24,000 nt of DNA from positions 1 to 24,000 of the forward strand of contig JAFDJC010000025.1 in NCBI GenBank assembly GCA_019307665.1, written 5' to 3'. Made by a program: the position numbers and the translations under genes. Positions 16,193 to 24,000 of this stretch are shown here, in pieces (positions within the stretch are counted from its first letter, which is position 1; each line of letters opens with the position of its first letter). A model generated the notes under the pieces. That model saw only the letters and a program-made list of their open reading frames with translations, searched no databases and was not told where the DNA came from. The DNA is from Deltaproteobacteria bacterium. GTDB taxonomy: Bacteria > Desulfobacterota > Desulfobacteria > Desulfobacterales > SURF-7.

Positions 16193-17838
16193 TTAGAACA
16201 GACCACTGACCTTACCGGTTTTAGTGTCAACATCTATTCTTCTGAAAGCCGGGTTTGAACCGGTTCCAGGCATAAGACTGATAGTTCCTGCGCAGGGACA
16301 GAGGAACTTGGCGCCTGAATAGATAAGAATGTTATTGATAGGCAGAGTCCATCCCGTGGGAACGCCCTTGAGTGTTGGATCATGCGTCAGACTCAAATGG
16401 GTTTTTACCATCATGGTTGCATAATCTGCATACTTAGGATCATCCTCAAGCATCTTTGCTTTACTTTCAGCTTCCGGGCTCCATGAAACACCATCTGCGC
16501 CATAAACCTCTTTTGCAATGGCCTCTACACGGTCGCGCAGTTTCATTTCAAGCGGATACAGGAATTTGAATTCACTTTCATCGTTACATGCATCGATTAC
16601 CGCATCCGCGAGCTCAAGCGCTCCTTCACCGCCGAGTTCCCAATGCTTAGATTCCGCACAGCGGGCGCCTGCTGCCTCAGCAGCCTTTTTGACCAGGGCG
16701 ACTTCTGCGTCGGTATCGGTATAGAATCTGTTTACACAGACAACCGGGTTGATGCCTGACTTGCGGATAACATTGATCATGTGAACCATGTTGGGAATAC
16801 CCTTTTCCACAAGCTCAAGGTTTTCCTTGGTATACTCTTCGGAAAGCGCTTTACCCGGAACAACCTTGGGTCCGCCGCCGTGCATTTTCAAGGCGCGGAC
16901 AGTTGTTGTAAGAACAGATACGTGAGGTTTAAGTCCGCTGAACCGGCATTTTACGTTCCAGAATTTTTCAAAGCCTATATCTGCTGCAAAACCGCTTTCA
17001 GTTACATGATAATCAAAAAGCTTCAATCCAACACGGTCGGCAATGATCGAAGACTGGCCGACTGCGATGTTTGCAAACGGACCTGCATGAACCATGCACG
17101 GGTTGTATTCTGCTGTACACATGAGCGTCGGGTTGATGGTGTTGCGCATGAAAGCCGTCATGGCACCACCGACTTCAAGGTCGCCTGTTGTAACGGGTTT
17201 GCCGCTCTTGTCAAAAGCAACAGTAATATTGTCAAGCCTTTCCCTAAGATCGGCAAGGTCTTTAATTACCGACAGAATTGCCATACATTCCGAACCGACT
17301 GCAATGCCGAATTTTGACTGCATTGTAAAGCCGTCAAAACGGCCTCCCATACCGATGGTGATGTTTCTGAGTGACTGAGCGCAGAAATCGATGATCCAGC
17401 CGAGCTCAACGCGTGTGGGATCGATATCCAGACGGCGCATGCCGGAGAAAACTCTGTCATGGGAATCAGCAGAGAATTTCCACCGCCTGCTGCAGTACCC
17501 TTAACATTCATTGTCGGTCCGCCTGAAGGCTGCCTCAAGGCTCCGCCGACATTGACACCCCTTTTGCCTAGTCCTTCCATCAGGCCGCAGGAAGTTGTAC
17601 TTTTGCCTTCACCAAGCGGAGTCGGGGTGATGGCGGTAACTTCAATGTATTTTCCATCAGGTTTGTCTTTTAGGCGATCAATAATTTTAAGAAAATCGAG
17701 TTTTGCAAGTCTACCCATTGGAAGCAGCTCTTCTTTTTTAAGACCGAGTTTATCCGCCCATTCTTCAGGCAGGGGCATATTTTTTTCAGCTTCCTCAGAG
17801 ATCTGCCAGTCCGCCATATTCACTGCATCATAAGCCAT
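16193..17838 (-). pseudogene. fhs: Formate-tetrahydrofolate ligase, broken by internal deletion and frame change
   Basis: The enzyme makes 10-formyl-tetrahydrofolate from formate, ATP and tetrahydrofolate in the methyl branch of the Wood-Ljungdahl pathway. The 5' part (17838 to about 17446, 131 codons) has a good AGGAGG site, the P-loop TPTPLGEGKSTTS (71-83) and LRQPSGGPTMNVKGTAAGGG, ending at IPMTEFS. The 3' part is in another frame from 17440 (starting MRRLDIDPTRVELGWIIDF) to the stop at 16193, 415 codons, with VTAGD-like VTTGDLEVGGAM, HAGPFANIAVGQSSI, VRALKMHGGGPKV and CVNRFYTDTDAE. Between them the conserved LTGDI...NAHNL stretch and the following helix, about 40 residues, are missing. 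Continuing in the first frame gives a nonsense tail to 17266. The rest looks intact, so either decay is recent or the assembly lost a segment. As written, no full enzyme can be made. Confidence 0.9.
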
Positions 17839-17912
17839 TTTCTATTCCTCCTTTGAGTTATTGTTTACACAACAGATTATTTAAAAATCCAATACTATTA
17901 GGCCAATACTAT

Positions 17913-17943
17913 CAAGCCCATACATCAAGCCCATACATCAAGC
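17913..17943. repeat. Short tandem repeat upstream of fhs
   Basis: The 13-base unit CAAGCCCATACAT occurs twice in tandem (17913-17925, 17926-17938), followed by the first five bases of a third. Just to the left, CCAATACTAT also occurs twice. The whole lies in the fhs leader between the ABC exporter gene and the fhs start, so copy number changes could alter expression. Confidence 0.8.
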
Positions 17944-18035
17944 GTAGCTAAATATTAAATTTTTTTCACTACCATGCAAGATTTAATATAGCAAGTATAA
18001 TATATGCCTCCCAAAAAACCGTCTACTATTTCGAA

Positions 18036-19853
18036 TTAAACCGAGTTTTGTATTTTATTCAGTCTGTAATAAAAGCCCTTTCTCTTCATAAGTTCTTCAT
18101 GTGTGCCTGTTTCGACAATCCTTCCCTTGTTAAGAGCTATTATTCGATCAGCATGCCTGGCGGTCGAAAGCCGATGCGCTATAATAACCGATGTCCTGTC
18201 AGCCATAAGCCTTGCAAGGGCATCCTGGATATGCTGCTCTGATTCGGAATCTATATATGACGTCGCTTCATCAAGGAGAATAAGGCCCGGATCTTTTGCG
18301 AATGCCCTTGCTATGGATATAAGCTGGCGTTCACCACTTGAAAAAGATGATCCGCTTCCCGTGATCCTGGTATCAGCGCCATCCTTAAGACGATTCACCA
18401 GATATCCGCAATTCGAAAATTCAAGGACTTGCCTAAACTTATCATCGGAAAGGCCGTTGTTTCCGTGAATAATATTCTCTCTTATGGTTCCGGAAAAAAG
18501 AAAAGGATCCTGGGGTACAAGGGCGATTCCCGATCTTATGGAAGGTGGATGAAAAGCTTTCACATCTTTGTCGTTAATCAGCACTGACCCTGATGTTGTA
18601 TCATAAAACCTAATGATCAGATTTACGAGGGATGTTTTCCCGGCACCTGTCGGCCCCACAACAGCAACTGTCTCCCCTTTGACAACCTGAAAAGATATAT
18701 CATCCAGAACTGCTTCGCCGGGATTGTATTCAAATGAAACATTTTTAAATTCCAGTTTTGATATTTTTTCTTTAAAATATAAAGGTTCCGGTCCTGAGGT
18801 CGCCAGCATCTCCCGGTTATCAAGAATAAGAAAAATTCTTTCGGCAGATGACATGGCATTCTGCATTATATTAAATTTTTCGGCAATATCCCTCACGGGC
18901 CTGAAAAACATGCGCATATATGAAATAAAAGCGACAAGACCTCCGAGTGTTATATCCTGCGATACTACCCTGCCGCCGCCGTAATATATGACCATGGCAA
19001 CAGCTATTGAACCGAGGAGCTCTATAACAGGCATGAACACCGCAAACACCTGAATTTGCTTCATCCCGGCAAGATAATGTTCATGATTTACTTCCTGAAA
19101 AGCTCGCCTGTTCTGCTCTTCCTGCCTGAAAAGCTGTATAACTCTCACGCCTTCAATTGTTTCAGACAATTTTGAGTTTATCTCTGCTATTTTTATTCGT
19201 AAAATTCTGAAGGCATCCCTAGCATAATGTGCAAACTTAAATGCCGTAAACATGACAACCGGAAGTGCAGTGAAACATATCAGGGCCAGTCTGGCATTAA
19301 TGGTAAGAAGGACTATAGCAATACCGGCAAGCAGAAAAAGGTCTTTAAAAACAAAGGTGATAACCGATGTAAACATTTCATGCATGTTCTGAACATCATT
19401 GGTTGTTCTTGTCACAAGGCGACCCACGGGATTTTTTGTAAAAAAAGATAATGACAGATTCTGTATGTGATGAAAGATCTTCAGGCGAAGATCGTGCATT
19501 ATCATCTGGCCGGTATATTCCATTATCATCAGCTGTATAAAATTAAAAACAAAGCCCACGCATGAAATGCCGACAATGATAAGCGACATCCAGGCAACAC
19601 CTTTTAGGTCGTCTCCTCTAAAACTTGCTTCCAGCAGTACAGGATCAATGCGATGAACAATATAACGATCTATGGCAATCTTTGTCACATACGGCAAAGA
19701 CAGGTCGCAAAAGGTAATAATAACCACGAGAATAACAGCAAAAAATAACAGATGCCTGTATTTGCCGGCAAAAGGGATAAGCATGGATAAAAGCTTTAAG
19801 TCAAACTGCTTCCCTGGTTTTTCTTCATTGAAAATGCCGGTGTTATAATACAT
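18036..19853 (-). CDS. ABC exporter half-transporter, MdlB/TM288-like subunit
   Basis: This 605-residue protein has an N-terminal six-helix ABC exporter membrane domain (about 30-330) and a nucleotide-binding domain (about 365-605). Walker A is GPTGAGKTS (400-408), the Q-loop VPQDPFLFSG, Walker B LILLDE with catalytic Glu529, and the switch His560. Its signature motif is degenerate: SSGERQ (505-510) in place of LSGGQ. That is the pattern of the subunit that keeps the catalytic Glu in heterodimeric exporters such as TM287/288 and MdlAB. It overlaps the end of its partner by 11 bases. The substrate (lipid, drug or peptide) cannot be told. A long N-terminal extension (about 20 residues) precedes the first helix. 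Confidence 0.9.
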   Translation of the reverse strand: MYYNTGIFNEEKPGKQFDLKLLSMLIPFAGKYRHLLFFAVILVVIITFCDLSLPYVTKIAIDRYIVHRIDPVLLEASFRGDDLKGVAWMSLIIVGISCVGFVFNFIQLMIMEYTGQMIMHDLRLKIFHHIQNLSLSFFTKNPVGRLVTRTTNDVQNMHEMFTSVITFVFKDLFLLAGIAIVLLTINARLALICFTALPVVMFTAFKFAHYARDAFRILRIKIAEINSKLSETIEGVRVIQLFRQEEQNRRAFQEVNHEHYLAGMKQIQVFAVFMPVIELLGSIAVAMVIYYGGGRVVSQDITLGGLVAFISYMRMFFRPVRDIAEKFNIMQNAMSSAERIFLILDNREMLATSGPEPLYFKEKISKLEFKNVSFEYNPGEAVLDDISFQVVKGETVAVVGPTGAGKTSLVNLIIRFYDTTSGSVLINDKDVKAFHPPSIRSGIALVPQDPFLFSGTIRENIIHGNNGLSDDKFRQVLEFSNCGYLVNRLKDGADTRITGSGSSFSSGERQLISIARAFAKDPGLILLDEATSYIDSESEQHIQDALARLMADRTSVIIAHRLSTARHADRIIALNKGRIVETGTHEELMKRKGFYYRLNKIQNSV

Positions 19854-21588
19854 TCAACTCCTCTTCAATCTCCTGAATGGAGGACATCCTTGCATAATAT
19901 CCTCCTGAGGCGACAAGCTCTTCATGGGTTCCTGATTCAGCAATCGAGCCGTTTTCAAGAACGATAATCGAATCAGCATGGCGAACTGCTGAAATCCGAT
20001 GCGAAACAATAATAACCGTTTTTTTCCCGCCAAGACTTTTTATCATGTTGATAATTGATGCCCCTGTCTCTGCATCTACCTGGCTTACCGGATCATCCAG
20101 AACTATAACCGGCGCATCCTTGAACAGCGCCCGTGCAAGAGCAATGCGCTGCTTCTGCCCTCCTGAAAGTACCACTCCCTTTTCTCCTGCTATGGTTTCA
20201 AGCCCATTTGGAAAATCTTTTACGGTTTCATCAAGGCACGCCATCTTTATAGCCTTTTCCAGCCTTTTATCCTTTGGATCATCCTGGCCGAATGTAATAT
20301 TTTCCCGTATAGTGCCTGAAAAAAGATAGGGTTCCTGTGGCACAAATGATATGGCATCCCTTAGAAGATTAAGATTGATCTTTTTCATGTCTGTACCATC
20401 AATCAAAACCATCCCCTTTTCCACATCAAAAATCCGTGAAATCAGGTTCAATATTGAGGTCTTTCCGCTTCCAGGCGGCCCTGCAAGACCAAGCATCCGG
20501 CCCGGTGGAACCTTGAAGCTGATGTCTGAAAGAATCATGCGGTTTTCACGATTTCGGGTAAATGAGACATTATCAAACTCAATTTCTCCTGATATATGCT
20601 TCAGCCGAACCGAATTAATCGGTTCTGCTATTTCCGGTCTTGTTTTCAGGATTTCTTCAATCCGGTCAAGTGAAGCCGCTCCTCTTTGCATCAGATTTGT
20701 AACCCAGCCCATCGCCATCATCGGCCATGTAATCAGATAAAGATAATTGATAAACGCAACAAAATCTCCGGGAGTAATCGATGCGGTAATAGTCTGCCGG
20801 CCGCCTATGAAAATAACTATTGCCAGACTGAAATTTGTAAACAGCACTGTTAAAGGAAAAAAAGAACCGGTGATCCTAACAAGTGAAAGGTTCTCTTTAA
20901 TAAATTTTTCAGATGCATCCTTGACTTCCCTTTCAGACAAACCTTCCATGCAGTAAGCCTTGATAATTCGTATTCCTGCAAACCTTTCCCGTACAACCTC
21001 GGTCAGTTCAGAGAATGCAGCCTGCACTGATTGATATCGCTGATGCATTTTTTTGCTGAAAAACCTGGCACATAGAATGATCACAGGTGAAGGAATCAGG
21101 GCATACAGGGTCAGCCGAATATCAATGTATGCCATAAAGCCTATGGCTGCAGTGCCTAAAAACAAAGCATCGGTAAGCGCTACAAGGCCCATTCCGGTGG
21201 CCATGCGTATATGGTTTAAGTCGTTTGTTGCATGGGCCATAAGGTCGCCTGTACTTTTGTCGTCAAAGTACGGGGCAGACAGGGTCTGGATATGAGTAAA
21301 AAGCTGATTGCGGAGTCCTTCCTCAATCCGCCGTGAAGTTCCAATCAGACACCGCCGCCACGCATATCGTAAAACCGCTATCAACAAAGCAATGCCTGTA
21401 ATGGAAAGCGAGTATGTAAGCAGCCTGTCTGCATCGATATAAAATACGGCAAGATCATCAACAGCCCTTTTAATTATCCTTGGGATGAAGAGCTGAAGCA
21501 TGTCGACCATCATCAGGCAGACAATTCCAAAGATGACTAAAAAAAGGTTTTCTTTAAAATATTGTTTTACAAGTCTGTATGATTTCAT
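19843..21588 (-). CDS. ABC exporter half-transporter, MdlA/TM287-like subunit
   Basis: This 581-residue half-transporter has a membrane domain (about 12-310) and a nucleotide-binding domain (about 335-581). Walker A is GPPGSGKTS (370-378), the Q-loop VPQEPYLFSG, the signature a canonical LSGGQ (474-478) and the switch His530. Walker B reads VIVLDD, so Asp499 replaces the catalytic Glu. This complements its partner: the non-hydrolytic site would pair this Walker B with the partner's degenerate signature. I see no ribosome site before the ATG at 21588; the bases just upstream on the coding strand read CCCTCCTTCC. Translation may therefore rely on coupling to the PHP gene, whose stop is 22 bases away. 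Confidence 0.92.
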   Translation of the reverse strand: MKSYRLVKQYFKENLFLVIFGIVCLMMVDMLQLFIPRIIKRAVDDLAVFYIDADRLLTYSLSITGIALLIAVLRYAWRRCLIGTSRRIEEGLRNQLFTHIQTLSAPYFDDKSTGDLMAHATNDLNHIRMATGMGLVALTDALFLGTAAIGFMAYIDIRLTLYALIPSPVIILCARFFSKKMHQRYQSVQAAFSELTEVVRERFAGIRIIKAYCMEGLSEREVKDASEKFIKENLSLVRITGSFFPLTVLFTNFSLAIVIFIGGRQTITASITPGDFVAFINYLYLITWPMMAMGWVTNLMQRGAASLDRIEEILKTRPEIAEPINSVRLKHISGEIEFDNVSFTRNRENRMILSDISFKVPPGRMLGLAGPPGSGKTSILNLISRIFDVEKGMVLIDGTDMKKINLNLLRDAISFVPQEPYLFSGTIRENITFGQDDPKDKRLEKAIKMACLDETVKDFPNGLETIAGEKGVVLSGGQKQRIALARALFKDAPVIVLDDPVSQVDAETGASIINMIKSLGGKKTVIIVSHRISAVRHADSIIVLENGSIAESGTHEELVASGGYYARMSSIQEIEEELNVL

Positions 21589-21610
21589 AGTCGGAAGGAG
21601 GGATATACTT

Positions 21611-22600
21611 TCAAGACATCATCCCTGTCTGGTGAAGCATGAAAAAGAAAACAATGAAATTATGGTTAAACCTTTCATAGGAACTTGAAACAAAAGCGTT
21701 ATAAATTTTTTTTCCGATTCCTCGCTTGCTCATTCGATGCCTTACATTCTCTTTGACGGTCCTGGACTTTGACTGAATGACCGCATAACCGTATCTTAAA
21801 TTCTTTTCAACCAGATCAGGACAGTTGTTAATATTGGTCTTAAGCTTGTAGCTGTTTGATGTCACCTTCTTAAAAATATCGATCTCTTTTCCCACAACCT
21901 TAACAGCGTTCGCCTTTAAAGAATCAAGAAATGCTTCACGGTTATTTTCACATTGGGCACAGGTAACAGCCCTACCCATATGCTCTATCGCATGGCCGTC
22001 ACTTCCGCCTGATATGGTTTTTGAAAGGTTAAAACCTAGTACCGTACTTTTCATGTTCCATCGGTTTAAATTTCCCGAATTGATCACCTCAACACCATCA
22101 ACCAGAGAAAACAGCCTGTTCAACTTCTCCTTTGAAAAATAAAAATTGCATACCCCGGTATAGGCAGGGCTGTATGGATGAGGAAATATAATAATAGTTC
22201 TGAATTTTCCGGCACGCCTTATCACTTCTTCAACATTGAGGCTCGTTGAACTCATCACATTAGATCCCATAAAGGGCTTGACATCATTCTTATAAAACTT
22301 TTTCAGGCTGTCGATATCATAAAAATAAACAAGGATATGCGTACCCTCTTTTGATGTTATCTCGATGCCGGGAATGCTTAAAACATCCTTGTATTTGTCG
22401 ATTTCAACGGCACCCTTTATCTCGTTATGATCGGTAATGGCAATACCGATGCCGAGTTCACGGGCCTTTTTGACAATATTTCCGACCGTACTCGCCCCAT
22501 CAGAATATCGAGTGTGGTAATGAAGATCGACCACTGTATATTTTCCTGTCAGTTCAGGAAAATCAGGTCTTTCAAATTCTACTCTGTTTTCTTTATTCAT
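21611..22600 (-). CDS. PHP-domain metal-dependent phosphoesterase
   Basis: The protein of about 329 residues has the PHP metal-binding pattern: VVDLHYHTRYSDGA near the N-terminus, ITDHNEIKG, IPGIEIT, IFPHPYSPAYTG, VEVINSG and GGSDGHAIEHMG. These supply the His/Asp/Glu ligands for a multi-metal centre. Stand-alone PHP proteins hydrolyse phosphoesters such as nucleotides or sugar phosphates; the substrate here is unknown. The C-terminal 60 residues are basic and then hydrophobic (FNHNFIVFFFML), and I do not know them from the family, so they may contact the membrane. I chose the ATG at 22600 because AGGTGG lies five bases upstream; a GTG at 22609 is in frame but overlaps that site. It is followed by the ABC pair. 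Confidence 0.85.
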   Translation of the reverse strand: MNKENRVEFERPDFPELTGKYTVVDLHYHTRYSDGASTVGNIVKKARELGIGIAITDHNEIKGAVEIDKYKDVLSIPGIEITSKEGTHILVYFYDIDSLKKFYKNDVKPFMGSNVMSSTSLNVEEVIRRAGKFRTIIIFPHPYSPAYTGVCNFYFSKEKLNRLFSLVDGVEVINSGNLNRWNMKSTVLGFNLSKTISGGSDGHAIEHMGRAVTCAQCENNREAFLDSLKANAVKVVGKEIDIFKKVTSNSYKLKTNINNCPDLVEKNLRYGYAVIQSKSRTVKENVRHRMSKRGIGKKIYNAFVSSSYERFNHNFIVFFFMLHQTGMMS

Positions 22601-22630
22601 ATTATCCACCTGGAATTAAAGTAACTAAAC

Positions 22631-22765
22631 TTGATGGTCTCGTAAAAAGTCCCAATTCCGTCACTCCGGCGAAAGCCGGAGCCCAGAAGCTATTGAAATG
22701 ACTGGATTCCGGTTTTCACCGGAATGACAACAAATGGATTTTTTGACTTTTTGCGAGTTCATCAA
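22631..22765. mobile_element. MITE-like element with terminal inverted repeats and nested hairpins
   Basis: This is a 135-base element with no gene. The ends are inverted repeats of 21 bases matching at 18 (left TTGATGGTCTCGTAAAAAGT at 22631, right complement TTGATGAACTCGCAAAAAGT ending at 22765). Inside, 22660-22686 and 22702-22728 are a second inverted repeat of 27 bases with five transition differences. Each copy itself folds into a hairpin: CTCCGGC-GAAA-GCCGGAG and ATTCCGG-TTTTCA-CCGGAAT. The differences between copies keep each hairpin paired. It lies 31 bases upstream of the PHP start. Similar CCGGCGAAAGCCGG strings are familiar to me as dispersed repeats, but copy number here cannot be seen. 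Confidence 0.8.
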
Positions 22766-22767
22766 AT

Positions 22768-22789
22768 TTGATGATACCGTAAAAAAGTT
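22768..22789. repeat. Third, degenerate copy of the element's terminal repeat
   Basis: TTGATG, four bases, then CGTAAAAAAGT repeats the left terminal motif of the neighbouring element with the same spacing (TTGATG, four bases, CGTAAAAAGT). It begins in the palindrome ATCAAATTTGAT that joins it to the element's right end. It may mark a second, truncated element. Confidence 0.55.
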
Positions 22790-22933
22790 TAAACTATGCC
22801 AGAATCACATTATAAGTGCAAGAATTCTATTTGTTGTTGTCATAACCTATTGCTTTTGGTACGAAATGAATATCATTCTAAGGGTGAAGTTATACGGATA
22901 AAAGTAGCGAATAAAAAAGAAGAAACAATCGGC

Positions 22934-24000
22934 TTAAGCAGCTACCCCTTTTACGAACATTTCCACAAACTCTTTCATTTTCGTTATGATCCGTTTGCCA
23001 ATCTCGCGAGCTTTCAATACACTCGGCCGGTTATCTAAACAATTAAAAACCTCGTCTCGTAAAGGCTCCTGCTCACTGTAAATGTATGTATCTATTAAAG
23101 CCCGGAACTGTTTTTGATCCAGATGTTCTTCCTCGCAGAGTTTTCCCAAAGCCAGCACTTTCTGATCGTTCCAAAATTTTTCAAATTCGTCGGGTATGGC
23201 ATCTATATCGTCTATATGTGGCAGATTCTCTTCAATAAATTTTTCAATAAGTTCACGCTTGCTTCGCAGCTCAACTTCTCCGGCAAGAAGATCCAGAATA
23301 GCTTTTTTCTGTTGCATTTTCCACTTTTCACCAGCCATTTTCATTTTTGCTATCAGTTTTAATATATACGCCACATTCACTTCATCACGGTGGATCAGTT
23401 CCAGTTCGAAGTCTACATCTTCTAAAATAGAATCTTTCTGCTTCTGATGGTCGCTTTTTACCTTGTCATAGATGTCAAGATATTTACTCTTATAATCCTC
23501 AAAGCTCTGCCGGTTCATGGGGAGGTCGTCCCATTTAAAATCAGAAAAAGAGGTCAAAATATTTTTTATCGTCCGGCAATTCATCCACACTTTTTGGCGT
23601 TGGAGCGATTGTTAACAGCTTGATAAAAGCCTCAGAGAATTTTCTCAGAATTTCTTCATATGGTGGTAAAAAAACAACCTCTTTTGCTTCTTTATTGGCA
23701 AAGAGTGCTATGGCTTCATCGGCCGCCTTTTTCAGGTTGCGAAAACATAGAATGTTCCCTTGTGATTTCTGCTCATTAAGGATTCGGTTGGTACGCGAGA
23801 ACGCCTGTATCAACCCGTGATAACGCAAGCTTTTATCCACATACAATGTATTTACTTTCTTTGCGTCAAAACCAGTAAGGAACATATTGACCACCAGGAG
23901 TATATCCACCCGATCTTTCTCATTGAAACTGACTTTTTCCCGATCTTTGATGCGCTTGCTTATATCCTTAAAATAATTTTCAAACTGCCGGCTATCTCTG
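22934..24000 (-). pseudogene. hsdR: Type I restriction enzyme HsdR, C-terminal part, frame-disrupted and cut by window
   Basis: HsdR is the ATP-dependent translocase and nuclease subunit of type I restriction systems. From the window edge to a stop at 23541 the frame encodes the end of the second helicase domain: LLVVNMFLTGFDAKKVNTLY, then YHGLIQAFSRTNRIL (motif VI) and the GNILCFRNLKKAADEAIALF stretch, ending at VDELPDDKK and an out-of-frame tail. The C-terminal domain continues in another frame from about 23570 (KNILTSFSDFKWDDL, EDYKSKYLDIYDKVK) to the stop at 22934 (KEFVEMFVKGVAA). Homologues have about 15 extra residues (of the FVKAFRELLRL kind) between these parts, so a short deletion of non-triplet length is likely, near the run GATAAAAAATATT. 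The N-terminal nuclease, hsdM and hsdS are outside the window. Either the system is inactive or this is an assembly fault. Confidence 0.85.

Noticed and set aside
16781..17317. Plus-strand 178-codon frame
   Set aside because: It lies opposite the conserved part of fhs and reads as low-information antisense.
17430..17460. Programmed frameshifting to make intact Fhs
   Set aside because: About 40 conserved residues are missing at the junction, so a frame switch alone would not restore the protein, and no slippery run plus stimulatory structure is evident.
17881..17943. CRISPR-like repeats
   Set aside because: Units are 10-13 bases and directly adjacent without spacers; no cas genes nearby.
22870..22890. 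Fur-box-like AATGA-ATA-TCATT
   Set aside because: Only a short imperfect match, with no iron-related gene or clear promoter beside it.

Overview
The window looks like a chromosomal segment from a sulfate-reducing or related bacterium of the former Deltaproteobacteria, most likely Desulfobacterales. This is inferred from gene content and protein style (long-form phosphate acetyltransferase with acetate kinase, formate-tetrahydrofolate ligase, FolE2, MMPL-type RND pump with a LolA-like partner and a DUF1302 barrel). No rRNA or tRNA gene is present to confirm it. Almost every gene is on the minus strand; the only plus-strand gene I accept is a small one near 15 kb.

Layout, left to right. (1) 1-4401 is an envelope module transcribed right to left: RND/MMPL permease, periplasmic LolA-like protein, and an outer-membrane DUF1302 protein cut by the window edge. 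(2) 4510-9397 is a tightly packed run read in the order psd, pssA, isocitrate/isopropylmalate-type dehydrogenase, greA, rpoZ, a TtcA-like PP-loop protein and folE2. It mixes phosphatidylethanolamine synthesis, transcription factors, tRNA thiolation and pterin synthesis. (3) 9398-10081 is AT-rich and holds no credible gene. (4) 10082-14538 is carbon metabolism: class II fructose-bisphosphate aldolase, then ackA and pta overlapping as an acetyl-CoA/acetate operon. (5) 14539-16192 holds a non-coding stretch, a small plus-strand gene whose terminator overlaps its stop codon, and a two-gene unit ending in a histone H1-like protein. (6) 16193-17838 is formate-tetrahydrofolate ligase, broken by an internal deletion with a frame change. 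(7) 18036-22600 is a PHP-domain phosphoesterase followed by the two halves of a heterodimeric ABC exporter. (8) 22631-22789 is a non-autonomous repeat element with terminal inverted repeats and nested hairpins. (9) 22934-24000 is the C-terminal half of a type I restriction HsdR, also broken by a frame change with apparently missing residues.

Functionally, pta/ackA and fhs fit acetyl-CoA and C1 (Wood-Ljungdahl) metabolism. The loss of about 40 conserved residues from fhs is therefore surprising and is the main thing to verify: it is either real gene decay or an assembly error. The same kind of lesion in hsdR makes that question sharper. The most coherent functional modules of unknown substrate are the RND/LolA-like/DUF1302 trio and the PHP plus ABC exporter cluster.
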